From: Sphingobacterium tabacisoli
GTDB lineage: Bacteria; Bacteroidota; Bacteroidia; Sphingobacteriales; Sphingobacteriaceae
Reading direction: 5' to 3'
Length of the DNA: 64,000 bases
Assembly (NCBI RefSeq): GCF_017908035.1
Contig: NZ_JAEQMU010000001.1
Coordinates: 1,116,001 to 1,180,000 of the forward strand
The notes under the pieces are model-generated. The model searched no databases. It worked only from the letters and a program-made list of their open reading frames with translations, and had not been told where the DNA came from. The position numbers and the translations under genes were made by a program. Below, piece after piece: positions 49,900 to 60,498 of the stretch. The number at the start of each line of letters is the position of its first letter. Position 1 is the first letter of the stretch.

Positions 49900-51588
49900 T
49901 TATAAATTACCTTTCTCCAGTTCTGATACAGCAAATGATGCCGCTCTGGCTGTGAGGGCCATGAATGTCAACGAGGGATTCTGCGTACCGGTAGATGTCA
50001 TACAAGCGCCATCAGTCACAAATACGTTCGGGCAGGTATGAACCTGATTCCATTTATTTAGGATAGATGTAGCTGGATCATGGCCCATTCGGGCTCCCCC
50101 CATTTCATGGATATCGAGTCCCGGATTCTGCATAGACCTATTTTGTTGGATGTTCTTAACTCCTGCTCGCTCTAACATAACCGTTCCTTGCTCTAGGAAA
50201 TCTTCAAGACTTTTATGATCATTCTCTTGATAACCTACTGATGTGATAAGCTGGGGAATACCAAAATCATCCACAGCTGTATCGCTAAGCCTAACATGAT
50301 TCTCTTCCTTAGGAATTGTTTCTCCCTGCATCATCATCGATACTTTCCACGGTCCTGGAATAGAAAGCGAGTCTTTGTAAGCCGCACCTACCCCTTCGGC
50401 CGCCTGTCCTCCTGCCACTCTATATGCAGAAAAGAAGGAAGCATAGCCCCGTAAAAAGTCGGTTTCCTGTCGGCTCACGTTCCGAAAGTTCGGTATAATG
50501 GGCTGTGTAGGCCGCTTACCATAATAGTACTTGTCTTCAAAACCGTCCACATCACCTGAGATACGTCCCATATAGTTGTGAAAAGCAACATATCGGCCCA
50601 ACAATCCATTGTCATTGCCAAGACCATTGGGGAATCTTCTTGATTTTGAATTCAATAGAATCTGATTGGTTGCCAAGGCAGACGCATTGACAAATATAAC
50701 AGATGCATAATACTCCAGCATCTCTTTACTTTGTCGGTCTATGACACGTACACCGACAGCCTTTGCCTTATTCTCATCGTAGATAATGGAATGTACAATA
50801 GAATCAGGTCGGAGTGTAAGATGTCCAGTTTTGGCTGCCCAAGGGATAGTAGATGCATTGGAACTAAAATAGCCTCCAAATGGACAGCCTCTATAGCATA
50901 AGGAACGTGCCATGCATTGGCTCCGTCCCTGTGCAATATGGACGGGCTGTGGTTTGGTAACGTGTGCACAACGGCCACTAATTACCTGCCTATCACTATA
51001 ATGCGTATGGATACGCTGCTGAATCATCTTCTCCACACTGTTAAGTTCGAAAGGGGGCAGAAACTCACCATCCGGCATAGCAGGGTTACCTTCCTTCTTG
51101 CCAGAAACCCCAATGAACTTTTCAACATGGCTATACCAAGGTGCAATATCCCGATAACGGATCGGCCAATCTACAGCAAACCCATCGCGATCGGGCCCTT
51201 GGAAATCAAAGTCAGACCAGCGCTGTACCTGTCTGGCCCAGGTAAGAGACTTGCCCCCGACCTGATAACTACGTATCCAGTCGAAGGGCTGTTCTTGGAT
51301 ATAAGGTTGCTCCTTATCCTTGGTAAAAAAATGCATTGTATCTTCACCAAAGGCGTAACACTTGGATAGAATGGGGTTCTCCTGAGCCATCTCGAGTGGC
51401 ACTCGGTTGCGATGGTCAAACTGCCAGATATCCTGGTATGCTGTCGGATAGTCTTTAATATGTTTGACATCTCGGCCCCGCTCCAAAAGGAGCGTCTTCA
51501 CTCCTTGATCGCAAAACTCTTTTGCTGCCCATCCTCCTGAAATACCTGAGCCGATCACAATGGCCCCGAATTGCTCTTTTTCTATCAT
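49900..51588 (-). CDS. GMC family FAD-dependent oxidoreductase
   Basis: A 562-residue flavoprotein. The N-terminal Rossmann FAD motif is GSGISGGW (13-20). The C-terminal domain has HEMGGARMG with His494 and STGTQNPSLTFMALTARAA, with Asn537 at the second active-site position. The family oxidises sugar or alcohol hydroxyls; bacterial relatives of this type act on glucosides or gluconate as the large subunit of membrane dehydrogenases. There is no signal sequence and no small or cytochrome subunit gene nearby. It is the last gene of the SusCD operon. Confidence 0.9.
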   Translation of the reverse strand: MIEKEQFGAIVIGSGISGGWAAKEFCDQGVKTLLLERGRDVKHIKDYPTAYQDIWQFDHRNRVPLEMAQENPILSKCYAFGEDTMHFFTKDKEQPYIQEQPFDWIRSYQVGGKSLTWARQVQRWSDFDFQGPDRDGFAVDWPIRYRDIAPWYSHVEKFIGVSGKKEGNPAMPDGEFLPPFELNSVEKMIQQRIHTHYSDRQVISGRCAHVTKPQPVHIAQGRSQCMARSLCYRGCPFGGYFSSNASTIPWAAKTGHLTLRPDSIVHSIIYDENKAKAVGVRVIDRQSKEMLEYYASVIFVNASALATNQILLNSKSRRFPNGLGNDNGLLGRYVAFHNYMGRISGDVDGFEDKYYYGKRPTQPIIPNFRNVSRQETDFLRGYASFFSAYRVAGGQAAEGVGAAYKDSLSIPGPWKVSMMMQGETIPKEENHVRLSDTAVDDFGIPQLITSVGYQENDHKSLEDFLEQGTVMLERAGVKNIQQNRSMQNPGLDIHEMGGARMGHDPATSILNKWNQVHTCPNVFVTDGACMTSTGTQNPSLTFMALTARAASFAVSELEKGNL

Positions 51589-51611
51589 TAAATCCCTGTT
51601 ATCACCTAAAG

Positions 51612-52598
51612 TTAAAGATTTTGTACTGTATCTAACAAAACCGTCCGCCCCGTCTTACTACTACGCTGCGCCGCCTCCATGAATTGAAATATTTCTATCG
51701 TCTCTGTCGCTGGTACCGGTGCTTTACCCGTATCGAAAAAGGTCAGTATCTCTGACACCAGAGGTCCATATCCAGAGAAAGGCCCCAACGGTGATATTCC
51801 AGTCTCGCCAAAGGCAATCCCCGCAATATTAGATGCTCCTTTCCGTATACCGCGCACGGTACCTGTACGTCCATCATACCACACCCCTATGACCTGCTCA
51901 AAGTCAGGATGGAATACCCGATATACCTCCTTGCAACCTACCCCCATAACGGTAAATAGCATCTCGATACCATGGATCATATACCAGGCCTGATCGATAT
52001 GATGTGGTTCAATCTCAGCTGGGGTGTATACATCTGCACCTAGTACCTTGCCTATTTTACCTCCTCTAACCTCGCGTACCAATTGGTCGTAACGCAAGGA
52101 AGACGAAGAGAAAATCGGTACTTTATGCTGATGTGCCAATTCAAATATAGCTTTTACTTTCGATAAGTCTTCAGCCATAGGCTTATCGACAAATAGTGGC
52201 TTTCCGGCTTTGATGACCTGGGTAGCCTGATCTAAATGAACACGACCGTCATTGGACTCTAATAGTATGTAATCGACTTTTTGGAGCAGTGCAGCGATGG
52301 AGTCGACAATTTCGACTCCCATATCGCGCATGGCCTGTGTAATCCGTGGCTTCATCTCCAATGCCGAAGGGATATCCGGACTACCGTGCGGATAAGCTGC
52401 TACCACCCGATAGCCCCTATTGGAAAGACTGCCTTGATTAATATCTTTGGTAAACATCTCGCTGTGCGAAGTATCCAGTCCGATAACACCTATTCTCTTA
52501 AACGACTCGCCCGCTGTATGCGCGGACAAGCTATTGGACAATAGCATACCGCCGCCTACGAGTGATAACTGTGTGATAAATTGTCTTCTGCTATTCAT
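51612..52598 (-). CDS. Gfo/Idh/MocA family oxidoreductase with Tat-type signal
   Basis: A 328-residue protein starting MNSRRQFITQLSL, a twin-arginine export signal. The Rossmann NAD(P) motif follows (IGVIGLDTSHSEM) and a conserved VDKP (137-140) corresponds to the EKP motif of Gfo/Idh/MocA enzymes, here with Asp instead of Glu. It is predicted to oxidise, reduce or rearrange a sugar in the periplasm with a tightly bound NAD-type cofactor. It overlaps no gene: 23 bases before the GMC gene, two bases after the next Gfo gene. Confidence 0.9.
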   Translation of the reverse strand: MNSRRQFITQLSLVGGGMLLSNSLSAHTAGESFKRIGVIGLDTSHSEMFTKDINQGSLSNRGYRVVAAYPHGSPDIPSALEMKPRITQAMRDMGVEIVDSIAALLQKVDYILLESNDGRVHLDQATQVIKAGKPLFVDKPMAEDLSKVKAIFELAHQHKVPIFSSSSLRYDQLVREVRGGKIGKVLGADVYTPAEIEPHHIDQAWYMIHGIEMLFTVMGVGCKEVYRVFHPDFEQVIGVWYDGRTGTVRGIRKGASNIAGIAFGETGISPLGPFSGYGPLVSEILTFFDTGKAPVPATETIEIFQFMEAAQRSSKTGRTVLLDTVQNL

Positions 52599-52600
52599 AA

Positions 52601-54106
52601 TTATTTCTTTTTGGGCATGGGTGGTAGAGAAAAACCATTATGGTAAGTGTGATTAACCCATTCGCGCGCAGCGTGCTGGGCGTTGACTTTTTGGTATTGC
52701 CTGTTGAATCTTGGATCACCATCGACCACTTCAAACTCATCTATGGACACAATCTTGATTTCGTCATTGGGCGAAATATTGGTAAACTCCATCTTCTCTC
52801 CATCCCATAATAACTCGCGATGCAGTCCCTGTAAACGTACCGCTAGCACGCCCATGACCACCATTTCGTTGAATGGGCCGGAGAAGCCGAAATGTGAACT
52901 AGATTCCTTGCGGTTTGCCTTGGACTCTTTGGCAGCTCGGATCCAGTCCTGCTCGTGTGCATTGGTATTCCATATATCGCCATTGCCTCCTGGAATCCGT
53001 GGAATCCAAGGTTTGGGCTTTTGAAAATGCTTCATATTTTCCACTGGCAATAAGGTCGGATTCATTCCGTAACAACCGGTCATAATTTTCCCTTTTTTGC
53101 CAACGAATATAATTCCTCCATTCTCATCGCCCATCATCATACCCGGTGCTAATTCGGAAGGTCTATCAGGAAGCAGTCCTCCGTCATACCAGTGTACAGT
53201 TACCTCTGGCATATTGACCTGCCCGACTTTAGGCCGTGCCGGGAATGTGTATTTGACCACCTCCGCATGTGGTGGCGAATAAAGGTTGCTCAGTGTGGAG
53301 CTTCCATTCACCTTGGTTGGATATTTTAAATTCAGTGCCCAATAGATAGGATCCATGATATGACAGGCCATATCGCCCAAGGCTCCTGTACCAAAGTCCC
53401 ACCAACCGCGCCAATTCCATGGAGTATACACCGGATTATAATCACGCCGCTCTGCCGGCCCCAAAAACAGATTCCAATCCAAGGTATCAGGAACCGGAAC
53501 ACCTTGTTTCGGTTTCATCAATCCTTGTGGCCATATTGGCCGGTCAGTCCAACAGTGCACTTCATAGACTTCGCCTATGGCCCCAGACTGTATCCATTCG
53601 GCAATCTCCCGACACCAGTCGAAAGAATTGCCCTGATTGCCCATCTGGGTAGCGACACCATAGTTTTTGGCGAGTTCGGTCAATAGCCTCGACTCGTACA
53701 CCGAGTGAGTCAACGGCTTCTGCGTATAACAGTGCTTACCCAGTGTAATCGCATGCGCCGTAACACCGGCATGTGTATGATCTGGCGTCGCAACCATCAC
53801 TGCATCGATACTGTCTTTCATCTCGTCAAACATCACACGCCAATCTTTATATCGCTTGGCATTAGGATAGTCATCAAAAGTTTTTTGTGCATAACGCCAA
53901 TCGACATCGCATAACGCAACTATATTTTCGGTCTTCATATTGGCCAGATTGCGACGGCCCATACCACCGACACCTATACCAGCAATATTCAAACGGTCAC
54001 TGGGTGCTACATGACCAAATTTCTTGCCTAATACCGTATTGGAAACAATGGAAAAGCCTGTGATTAAAGCAGTATTCTTAATAAAATCTCTTCTTGAATT
54101 TTTCAT
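52601..54106 (-). CDS. Gfo/Idh/MocA family oxidoreductase with Tat-type signal (large type)
   Basis: A 501-residue protein starting MKNSRRDFIKNTALI, a twin-arginine signal. The nucleotide-binding loop GIGVGGMGRR is at 43-52. The conserved TQKP (128-131) replaces the usual EKP with a Gln, as in large Bacteroidota Gfo-like proteins. The substrate domain contains HCWTDRPIWPQG and a C-terminal extension. Relatives act on amino sugars or keto-sugars, or release N-acetylgalactosamine by an NAD-dependent mechanism, so hydrolysis cannot be ruled out. Operon partner of SusD (two bases away). Confidence 0.9.
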   Translation of the reverse strand: MKNSRRDFIKNTALITGFSIVSNTVLGKKFGHVAPSDRLNIAGIGVGGMGRRNLANMKTENIVALCDVDWRYAQKTFDDYPNAKRYKDWRVMFDEMKDSIDAVMVATPDHTHAGVTAHAITLGKHCYTQKPLTHSVYESRLLTELAKNYGVATQMGNQGNSFDWCREIAEWIQSGAIGEVYEVHCWTDRPIWPQGLMKPKQGVPVPDTLDWNLFLGPAERRDYNPVYTPWNWRGWWDFGTGALGDMACHIMDPIYWALNLKYPTKVNGSSTLSNLYSPPHAEVVKYTFPARPKVGQVNMPEVTVHWYDGGLLPDRPSELAPGMMMGDENGGIIFVGKKGKIMTGCYGMNPTLLPVENMKHFQKPKPWIPRIPGGNGDIWNTNAHEQDWIRAAKESKANRKESSSHFGFSGPFNEMVVMGVLAVRLQGLHRELLWDGEKMEFTNISPNDEIKIVSIDEFEVVDGDPRFNRQYQKVNAQHAAREWVNHTYHNGFSLPPMPKKK

Positions 54107-54108
54107 TT

Positions 54109-55782
54109 CTACAAATAATTATCGTGTTGAACTAATACATTGTTGGACCGGTCAATTTCTACTTGAGGAATAGGGAAAGGCCAACTCTTGTCCGTTACAT
54201 CCCGGCCCTTGTCTGCAAAACCATAAGTGGTATAGAATGTCTTCATTGTACTGACGTACGTACCCCACCGTATTAAATCATACAGACGGAAACCTTCTAA
54301 AGCCAATTCATTTCTTCGTTCTTTCTTAATGGCTGCCAATACATCATCAGAGCTGGTAATGGCATAGGTCGTGTTAAACTCCTGGTCCGTAATATCCTTG
54401 AGGTCTTTGGCGAATTGTCTGTAGACCGCTGGTCCATCTTTTTTGACGGTGGTTACAAATGCTCGACGACGGACCTGATTGAGCCTATCCAGCGCGGTCA
54501 CGGTACTACCACCGGTTTTGACGGTAGCTTCGGCATTGATCAATAATACTTCGGCATATCTGATCCAATAAGGCTGCCAATTGCTACGCTGCAGGTCGTT
54601 ATTCTGACGGTACTGCTGAGGGACGAATGCTTTTCTACTATGCTGTAAATTGAAATCGTTAAAATAGCCTTTGTAGTTATGAACTTCGTTACTGCCATTG
54701 GATGCTAAAAAGATATCTTCATGGCTAATAATAGTCAGCATCTTGCGTGGATCCCGACTATCGAAACTACTCGCCAAATCCCTTGTAGGGGTATTACCTC
54801 CCCAACCGCCGACGTTGTTACGTCCAACATTCATAATCGCGAATGCATCGCCCCCCATGCCAAAAGCGGGGTCATAATTGCGCAATACGCCAAAGAGGAC
54901 TTCTTTGGAAAATGGACCTACTTTGTAGTCTCCACGATACAAGTCATTAAAATCGGGCAATAGGCTTAGGTTTCCATTAGTGATAACATCCTCCGTAGCT
55001 ACCCGCGCCAACTCATAATCCGCTTTGGCATCGCCCTGCATCTGTGCATTCTCCATCAAACCGGCAAAAAACAATGCGGCTCTAGCTTTGATCGTCAAAG
55101 CGGCATCTTTGGATGCTCGTCCAGCCTCGGTAGCACTGGACATAGATGCCAATCTTGGTAAATGTGGCGAATTAATGGCTTCATCCAGATCGCTATAAAT
55201 CTGCGTTCTCAGTTCCTCAATACTAGCTTTGGGCTTACGTACAGAAGGGTCTTCGACTGCAGTAATCAAGGGTACAGACTTGAATACAGTAACCAGATCC
55301 AGGTAATACCAAGCGCGCAAAAACTTCACCTCGGCGATGTAACGTGCCAAGGTTTCTGCTGATACTTTGACTCCGTTCTGCACGAGATTGGCTCCCTCTT
55401 TTTGATACCCTGCTAAAGCTTGATTACATTTGCCTATCCCCCGATAACGATTGGACCAGGTCTCATTAAGTAGTGCATTAGAACTCAATGGTCTACCGCG
55501 ACCTACCTCGGTGGTCTGTGGCCTATCTCCCGGATCTGAACCTCCGGCATCAGCATTGTCTACACTCTCATCCATGATGGCGACTTTATTGACCGTATAC
55601 CCCCATCCATCGGCCATAGGTTGATAACAGGAGGTCAGCATCTTCAGTCCTGCGCCATCGGTTTTGAAAAACTCCCCCTCGTCGAGTATACCGTATGGAT
55701 CTCTATTCAAATAGTCTTTTTTGCAGGCTGATACACCTAATGCAGCTACTGCAGTCAGTATGATTAATCGGTTGAATTTCAT
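54109..55782 (-). CDS. SusD/RagB family outer-membrane lipoprotein
   Basis: A 557-residue ligand-binding lipoprotein with lipobox VSAC (Cys20) and KKDYLNRDP following, an N-terminal SusD-like helical domain, RYIAEVKFLRAWYYLDLVTV (about residues 165-185) and the C-terminal KKERRNELALEGFRLYDLIR hallmark. It is larger than the other two SusD proteins here. Two bases separate it from susC and from the Gfo gene. Confidence 0.97.
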   Translation of the reverse strand: MKFNRLIILTAVAALGVSACKKDYLNRDPYGILDEGEFFKTDGAGLKMLTSCYQPMADGWGYTVNKVAIMDESVDNADAGGSDPGDRPQTTEVGRGRPLSSNALLNETWSNRYRGIGKCNQALAGYQKEGANLVQNGVKVSAETLARYIAEVKFLRAWYYLDLVTVFKSVPLITAVEDPSVRKPKASIEELRTQIYSDLDEAINSPHLPRLASMSSATEAGRASKDAALTIKARAALFFAGLMENAQMQGDAKADYELARVATEDVITNGNLSLLPDFNDLYRGDYKVGPFSKEVLFGVLRNYDPAFGMGGDAFAIMNVGRNNVGGWGGNTPTRDLASSFDSRDPRKMLTIISHEDIFLASNGSNEVHNYKGYFNDFNLQHSRKAFVPQQYRQNNDLQRSNWQPYWIRYAEVLLINAEATVKTGGSTVTALDRLNQVRRRAFVTTVKKDGPAVYRQFAKDLKDITDQEFNTTYAITSSDDVLAAIKKERRNELALEGFRLYDLIRWGTYVSTMKTFYTTYGFADKGRDVTDKSWPFPIPQVEIDRSNNVLVQHDNYL

Positions 55783-55784
55783 AA

Positions 55785-58700
55785 TTAAAAGCTTAAATTA
55801 ACGCCAAACATCCATGATTTAGCCACTGGATAATAGCCTTGATCTACCCCCATGCTAAGTGGTGAATTACTTCCTATCTCAGGATCTAAACCCGTATATT
55901 TTGTAAAGGTGAATAGGTTGTACCCGCTCACCCAGAAACGTAGATTGTTCACACTACGTAATAAGTGTTTCGGAAGCGTATACCCCAGTTGTACGGATTT
56001 AATACGTAGGTATGATCCGTCCTCAACCAACCAATCGGAAATCTGCAAATTGCTCTGATTGGATGAACTGATTTTAAACTGACTATTGCTCGGATTATTC
56101 GGAGACCAAGCATCGGACATCAACTCCTTTGGTGCATTGTACCATCCAACACCTGATTTCATATCAATCTTGACAATATTCATAATGTCATTGCCAATCG
56201 CACCTTGTGCCAAAACCCTAAAGTCAAAATTCTTATAGGAAGCTCCAAGGTTTAATCCATAAGTCAGATCAGGGAACGGATCCCCGATATTGGTACGATC
56301 GCTGCTATTAATTACGCCATCCTTATTGATATCTACAAATCGTAGATCTCCCGGTACTGCTCCAGCCTGCACATAATTATCGATCTCGGCTTGGTTCTGG
56401 AAGATACCATCTGTCTTGAAGCCATAGTAGTAACCGATCGGCATGCCGACCTCTGTCAGTGTGGTTGTATAACTGATCCAGCCACCACCAGGAATAGGCT
56501 CACCACCGCCTAGAGACAATACCTTATTCTTGAGTGTAGCCGCATTTGCTGCAATGGAATAACCGAACTCACCGATCTTATTAGTATACTTCACAGCTAG
56601 TTCAAATCCCTTATTTTCCACCTTACCAGCATTGCTCCACGGACTGTTGCTATAGCCTAGATAATTGGGCAGAGGTACATTAAGCAGCATACCATCTGTT
56701 GTCTTTTTGTAGTAATCCAAGGTGACATCGAGTTTTCTATCGAGAAATGACAGGTCTAGTCCGACATCCATCTGTTCGGTCTTTTCCCATTTGATCGCCG
56801 CATTACCAATGGAGCTACTTCCTCCACTTAGCTGCGGGTTATACTGCCCAAAGTAGTAATATCCCTGATTGCCCGAATAAGTGGTTAGGTAGGCTCCCCG
56901 TCCGATATTCTGGTTACCGATACGGCCCCAGCTGGCACGGAGTTTACCACTCGACAACCAATTTAGATTACGAGCAAAGCCCTCTTCGCCAAAATTCCAA
57001 CCTGCAGAAACAGATGGGAACGCCCCCCATTTGTTGTCTTTCCCAAAATTAGATGATCCATCATAACGGAAGTTGGCCGTGACCATATAGCGGTCTTTGT
57101 AGGAATAGAAAATACGTGAAAAATAGGAATTCAATGCGCTCTCCCATTTGGAACCCGATGCCTGAGGGTTGATACTCGCCGCGTCAATGATCCATTGGCT
57201 CTCCGCATTGGAAACCAATCCCTGCTTGGACGCTCCTGAGGACTCACTCTTCCATTGCTCGGCAGATGTACCAACCAAAGCTGTCACATAGTGATCCTCC
57301 CATCTCTTGTCTAGGCTGAGTACATTTTCCCATACGTAATAGTCGGTCTTGGAATTGGATACACCGACTGTGGCATCCGAATTAAACTGATTGCCATTTA
57401 GGTAGTACTTCGGGGTAAATGAGTTCGAAACTCCCGTAGATAGATCGACACCGATATTGCTTCTAAAACGTAACCAATCGGTCAGTTTAACATCGACACT
57501 TCCTCCTCCTTTTATAGCTTTTCCCTTCCATCGGTTATTCTTATAGATTTCCGTCTGCGCCACCGGGTTTTCTTTATTCGTCATCAATATAGGACTATAC
57601 ATCGACCATGGATTATTGGGATCTATCCGATCTAAGAACAGTCCTGCTTTTAGAAAATCAGGAATATCCTGTAGATTGTTTCGATAAACTGGGGAAATGG
57701 GATCCGCAACAAAGGCGATAAAAGCTGTATTGAACCCAGGGCTACCTTCTAAGACATTGCCTCGTCCCTCGGATACTACTCCGATATTGGCAGAAAACTT
57801 GAGCCAGCTTCTTAGATTGTGTTCAATGTTGGTCCTAAAGGATATCCGGTCATAGTTAGATCCCTGAATGATACCCTCTTGATCCAAATAATTTAAACTG
57901 GTACGATATGAAAGATTTTTCATCCCCCCCGATACGGCTATATCGTAATTCTGAATGACCGCATCTTTTTGATTGATTTCTTTCCACCAGTTAGTTCCTT
58001 CGGTAGAGCCAGTATTGGATTTTAGAAATTGGAGTACCTCCTTCTTGTTTTCTTCCGAAAAAAACGCGGGCAGACCGGCATTAGTATTCGCCAGGTTCTT
58101 ATAATCCATGAATTCTGTAGCATTCATCATATCGTAGACTTTGACTGGATTCTGTAGTCCTAGATATGCATCGAAGTTAATAAGATTTGTCAGTTCATCG
58201 CCCGTCTGCGGACCTTTTTGTGTGGTAATCATGATAACCCCGTTTGCCGCTCTGGAACCATAGATGGCCGTTGCCGAAGCATCTTTTAACACCTCCATCG
58301 AAAGGATATCATTAGGATTGAGCCAACCAATATCCGACTGTGGTAAGCCATCCACCACGTACAGTGGATTATTATCATTGACCGTACCAATACCTCGGAT
58401 ACGGACTGCGGGTGGGGTACCAGGGCTACCACCTGTAGAGGTGATCTGTACGCCAGCAGCTTGCCCCTGTAGGGCTTCTGTAGCATTACGGACAGGCATA
58501 CTCTTAAGGTCTTTACCACTGATCTGCTCGACCGACCCCGTCAGATCACGTTTACGTTGGGTTCCATATCCTACCACGACTACTTCATCCAATCCTTTGA
58601 CGGACTCTTCTAGCACCACACTCAAAGCATCGTAATTCTGTACTTTAAATTGAGCACTTAAATATCCTATAATGGAGAAACTTAAGGACTGACCTATAGT

Positions 58701-59180
58701 CACTCTATCCAATGAAAAAGAACCTGCTTCATCTGTTGAAGTGGCGGCTGTAGAGCCAGATACTGTAATCGTAACTCCTGAAATGGGTAGGCCTTGGTTA
58801 TTTTTGACCGTACCCGATATCTTCTGTTGCTGCACTCTCGTTGAGATATCTGCAACAGCTGATTTTTGTGTTTTATGTTTTATAAATATTGTTTTATCCC
58901 GAATTTCAAAACTTAATCCCAAGGGTTCGAAACATTTGGACAAAACAACCTCAAGATCTTTCTGTTCTACATTTACGTTTATTCTGTCAACGCTGTTCAA
59001 TAGCTTTTGACTAACTAAATAGTCGTACCCCGTTTGCTTCTGAATCTGCGTCATTAATTCCTTTAGGTTTGCATTGGTTAGTTTCAAGGATACTTTCTGA
59101 CTGTATCCGCGAGCGAACGCATGCATAAAGCCTATGGTTAGTATTAACATCAAAGTAATACTGATTCTATTTTTATACAT
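55785..59180 (-). CDS. SusC/RagA family TonB-linked outer-membrane receptor
   Basis: A 1131-residue receptor with signal peptide (ending HAFARGYSQ), STN domain (about 30-100), carboxypeptidase-like regulatory domain (about 122-200), TonB-box-like VVVVGYGT, plug domain with NPLYVVDGLPQ and GSRAANGVIMITT, and the barrel. It heads a five-gene operon with two-base spacings (susC, susD, two Gfo genes, GMC). Sigma and FecR genes lie upstream. Its leader also contains UAACUAAC, 15-22 bases before the start, complementary to the repeat elements. Confidence 0.97.
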   Translation of the reverse strand: MYKNRISITLMLILTIGFMHAFARGYSQKVSLKLTNANLKELMTQIQKQTGYDYLVSQKLLNSVDRINVNVEQKDLEVVLSKCFEPLGLSFEIRDKTIFIKHKTQKSAVADISTRVQQQKISGTVKNNQGLPISGVTITVSGSTAATSTDEAGSFSLDRVTIGQSLSFSIIGYLSAQFKVQNYDALSVVLEESVKGLDEVVVVGYGTQRKRDLTGSVEQISGKDLKSMPVRNATEALQGQAAGVQITSTGGSPGTPPAVRIRGIGTVNDNNPLYVVDGLPQSDIGWLNPNDILSMEVLKDASATAIYGSRAANGVIMITTQKGPQTGDELTNLINFDAYLGLQNPVKVYDMMNATEFMDYKNLANTNAGLPAFFSEENKKEVLQFLKSNTGSTEGTNWWKEINQKDAVIQNYDIAVSGGMKNLSYRTSLNYLDQEGIIQGSNYDRISFRTNIEHNLRSWLKFSANIGVVSEGRGNVLEGSPGFNTAFIAFVADPISPVYRNNLQDIPDFLKAGLFLDRIDPNNPWSMYSPILMTNKENPVAQTEIYKNNRWKGKAIKGGGSVDVKLTDWLRFRSNIGVDLSTGVSNSFTPKYYLNGNQFNSDATVGVSNSKTDYYVWENVLSLDKRWEDHYVTALVGTSAEQWKSESSGASKQGLVSNAESQWIIDAASINPQASGSKWESALNSYFSRIFYSYKDRYMVTANFRYDGSSNFGKDNKWGAFPSVSAGWNFGEEGFARNLNWLSSGKLRASWGRIGNQNIGRGAYLTTYSGNQGYYYFGQYNPQLSGGSSSIGNAAIKWEKTEQMDVGLDLSFLDRKLDVTLDYYKKTTDGMLLNVPLPNYLGYSNSPWSNAGKVENKGFELAVKYTNKIGEFGYSIAANAATLKNKVLSLGGGEPIPGGGWISYTTTLTEVGMPIGYYYGFKTDGIFQNQAEIDNYVQAGAVPGDLRFVDINKDGVINSSDRTNIGDPFPDLTYGLNLGASYKNFDFRVLAQGAIGNDIMNIVKIDMKSGVGWYNAPKELMSDAWSPNNPSNSQFKISSSNQSNLQISDWLVEDGSYLRIKSVQLGYTLPKHLLRSVNNLRFWVSGYNLFTFTKYTGLDPEIGSNSPLSMGVDQGYYPVAKSWMFGVNLSF

Positions 59181-59249
59181 AGCAATAGTTTATAGTTAGT
59201 TATTTTATTTTAGTACATAAATGGTTTTTTATTGTATTCTGGCTTTTCA

Positions 59250-60437
59250 TTAATTCATAATCACGATCCTCCTTTCTTTAATAATAAACCGATGCGCGGA
59301 TATGGTCTCCAGCTGCTTTAATATCCCTGATAATTGCTTTCCTTTGGATAATACGCCGGTATACCGTTCTTGGAGGGCGCTATGGTTGTCTATTCCTTCG
59401 ATAGCATACCAGCGTCCCAGTTCTATTAATATCTCTTCTATAGTAAGATTGGAAAAGCGATACACATCAGATTGCCAGGATAACACATCTTGCAGATTGG
59501 CTGTGGCTACCGCTACCTCTCCCTTTTTGTTCACGACAGCTTGTTGTCCCGGAACAAGTCTACGCTGATTATTTTTGCTCTTAACGCGGACGCTACCTGA
59601 AACTAGTGTGGTTTCTGAAAAATCAACTTCGGGGTATGCGCGCATGTTAAACCGGGTGCCCAAAACTTCAATTTCTGTATTGTTTGATTTTACGACAAAT
59701 GGTTTCCCGGGATTATGACTGACATCAAAAAAGGCTTCGCCATGTACCTCCACGACACGCTTATCGTCTGCAAATGTAGTCGGATAGACCAGAGAAGATG
59801 AGCTGCTAAGCCATACGGTTGTACCATCCGCAAGAATGATATTTGCCCGATCACCTCTATTGGTAAAAAAAGTGTGTTTAGCTTGATGTGAATATGCAGC
59901 ATCGACAGATTCCAAACGGACGCCACCGTCCGCTAAAAATTTGTACCGGACACCTTCATGATCGATAAACTCTTTCTGTTGCTTACTAACGGTAACTACC
60001 TCACCATCAGCAAAACTTAAGTGCCCGCCGGCATCCGTCAAAATATCGATATCATCACCTTTGTCCTCTATAGAAGCGATCTTATCGCTGACTTGATCAG
60101 GTGAGATAAGCCCTATTTTCTGCCATGGCCTAAATAGCATCAATGTAAAGATAAGGACAGCGGCGGCACTGTAGTAGGTCCAACGCTTATAGGGGAACAT
60201 CCTTTTTTCGGACTGTGCTATTTTATGTTGTATTTCCTTTAATACGCTTGCTTCGGCAAAGTTAACAGAACCGTCATACCAATCGTCCTGTTTGGGGATG
60301 CTCGCTTCAAATAGGGCCTCAACTTCATGAAAATCGGATTGTACAATCCAGTCAGAGAGTTCTTTGTACTCATCTTTTGAAATTGTCTTGTTGAGGTAAC
60401 TCTGGACTAAATACGTTATTCGTTCGTTGGTATGCAT
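59250..60437 (-). CDS. FecR-family anti-sigma factor
   Basis: A 395-residue inner-membrane anti-sigma protein. Transmembrane helix at about residues 85-105 (YYSAAAVLIFTLMLF), then a FecR domain with LADGTTVWLSSSSSL, VHGEAFFDV and EVLGTRFNMRAYP. The C-terminal domain ends HRFIIKERRIVIMN. It lies 69 bases upstream of susC and 61 bases downstream of its sigma gene. Confidence 0.95.
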   Translation of the reverse strand: MHTNERITYLVQSYLNKTISKDEYKELSDWIVQSDFHEVEALFEASIPKQDDWYDGSVNFAEASVLKEIQHKIAQSEKRMFPYKRWTYYSAAAVLIFTLMLFRPWQKIGLISPDQVSDKIASIEDKGDDIDILTDAGGHLSFADGEVVTVSKQQKEFIDHEGVRYKFLADGGVRLESVDAAYSHQAKHTFFTNRGDRANIILADGTTVWLSSSSSLVYPTTFADDKRVVEVHGEAFFDVSHNPGKPFVVKSNNTEIEVLGTRFNMRAYPEVDFSETTLVSGSVRVKSKNNQRRLVPGQQAVVNKKGEVAVATANLQDVLSWQSDVYRFSNLTIEEILIELGRWYAIEGIDNHSALQERYTGVLSKGKQLSGILKQLETISAHRFIIKERRIVIMN

Positions 60438-60498
60438 ATTGGGGTTCTACTATTTTTGGTTATTATATAGTGAGAACGCCGGAAGTCAACCGATAGGA

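Noticed and set aside
55852..58635. Plus-strand frames inside the SusC gene at 55785
   Set aside because: Shadows of a long, motif-supported receptor frame.
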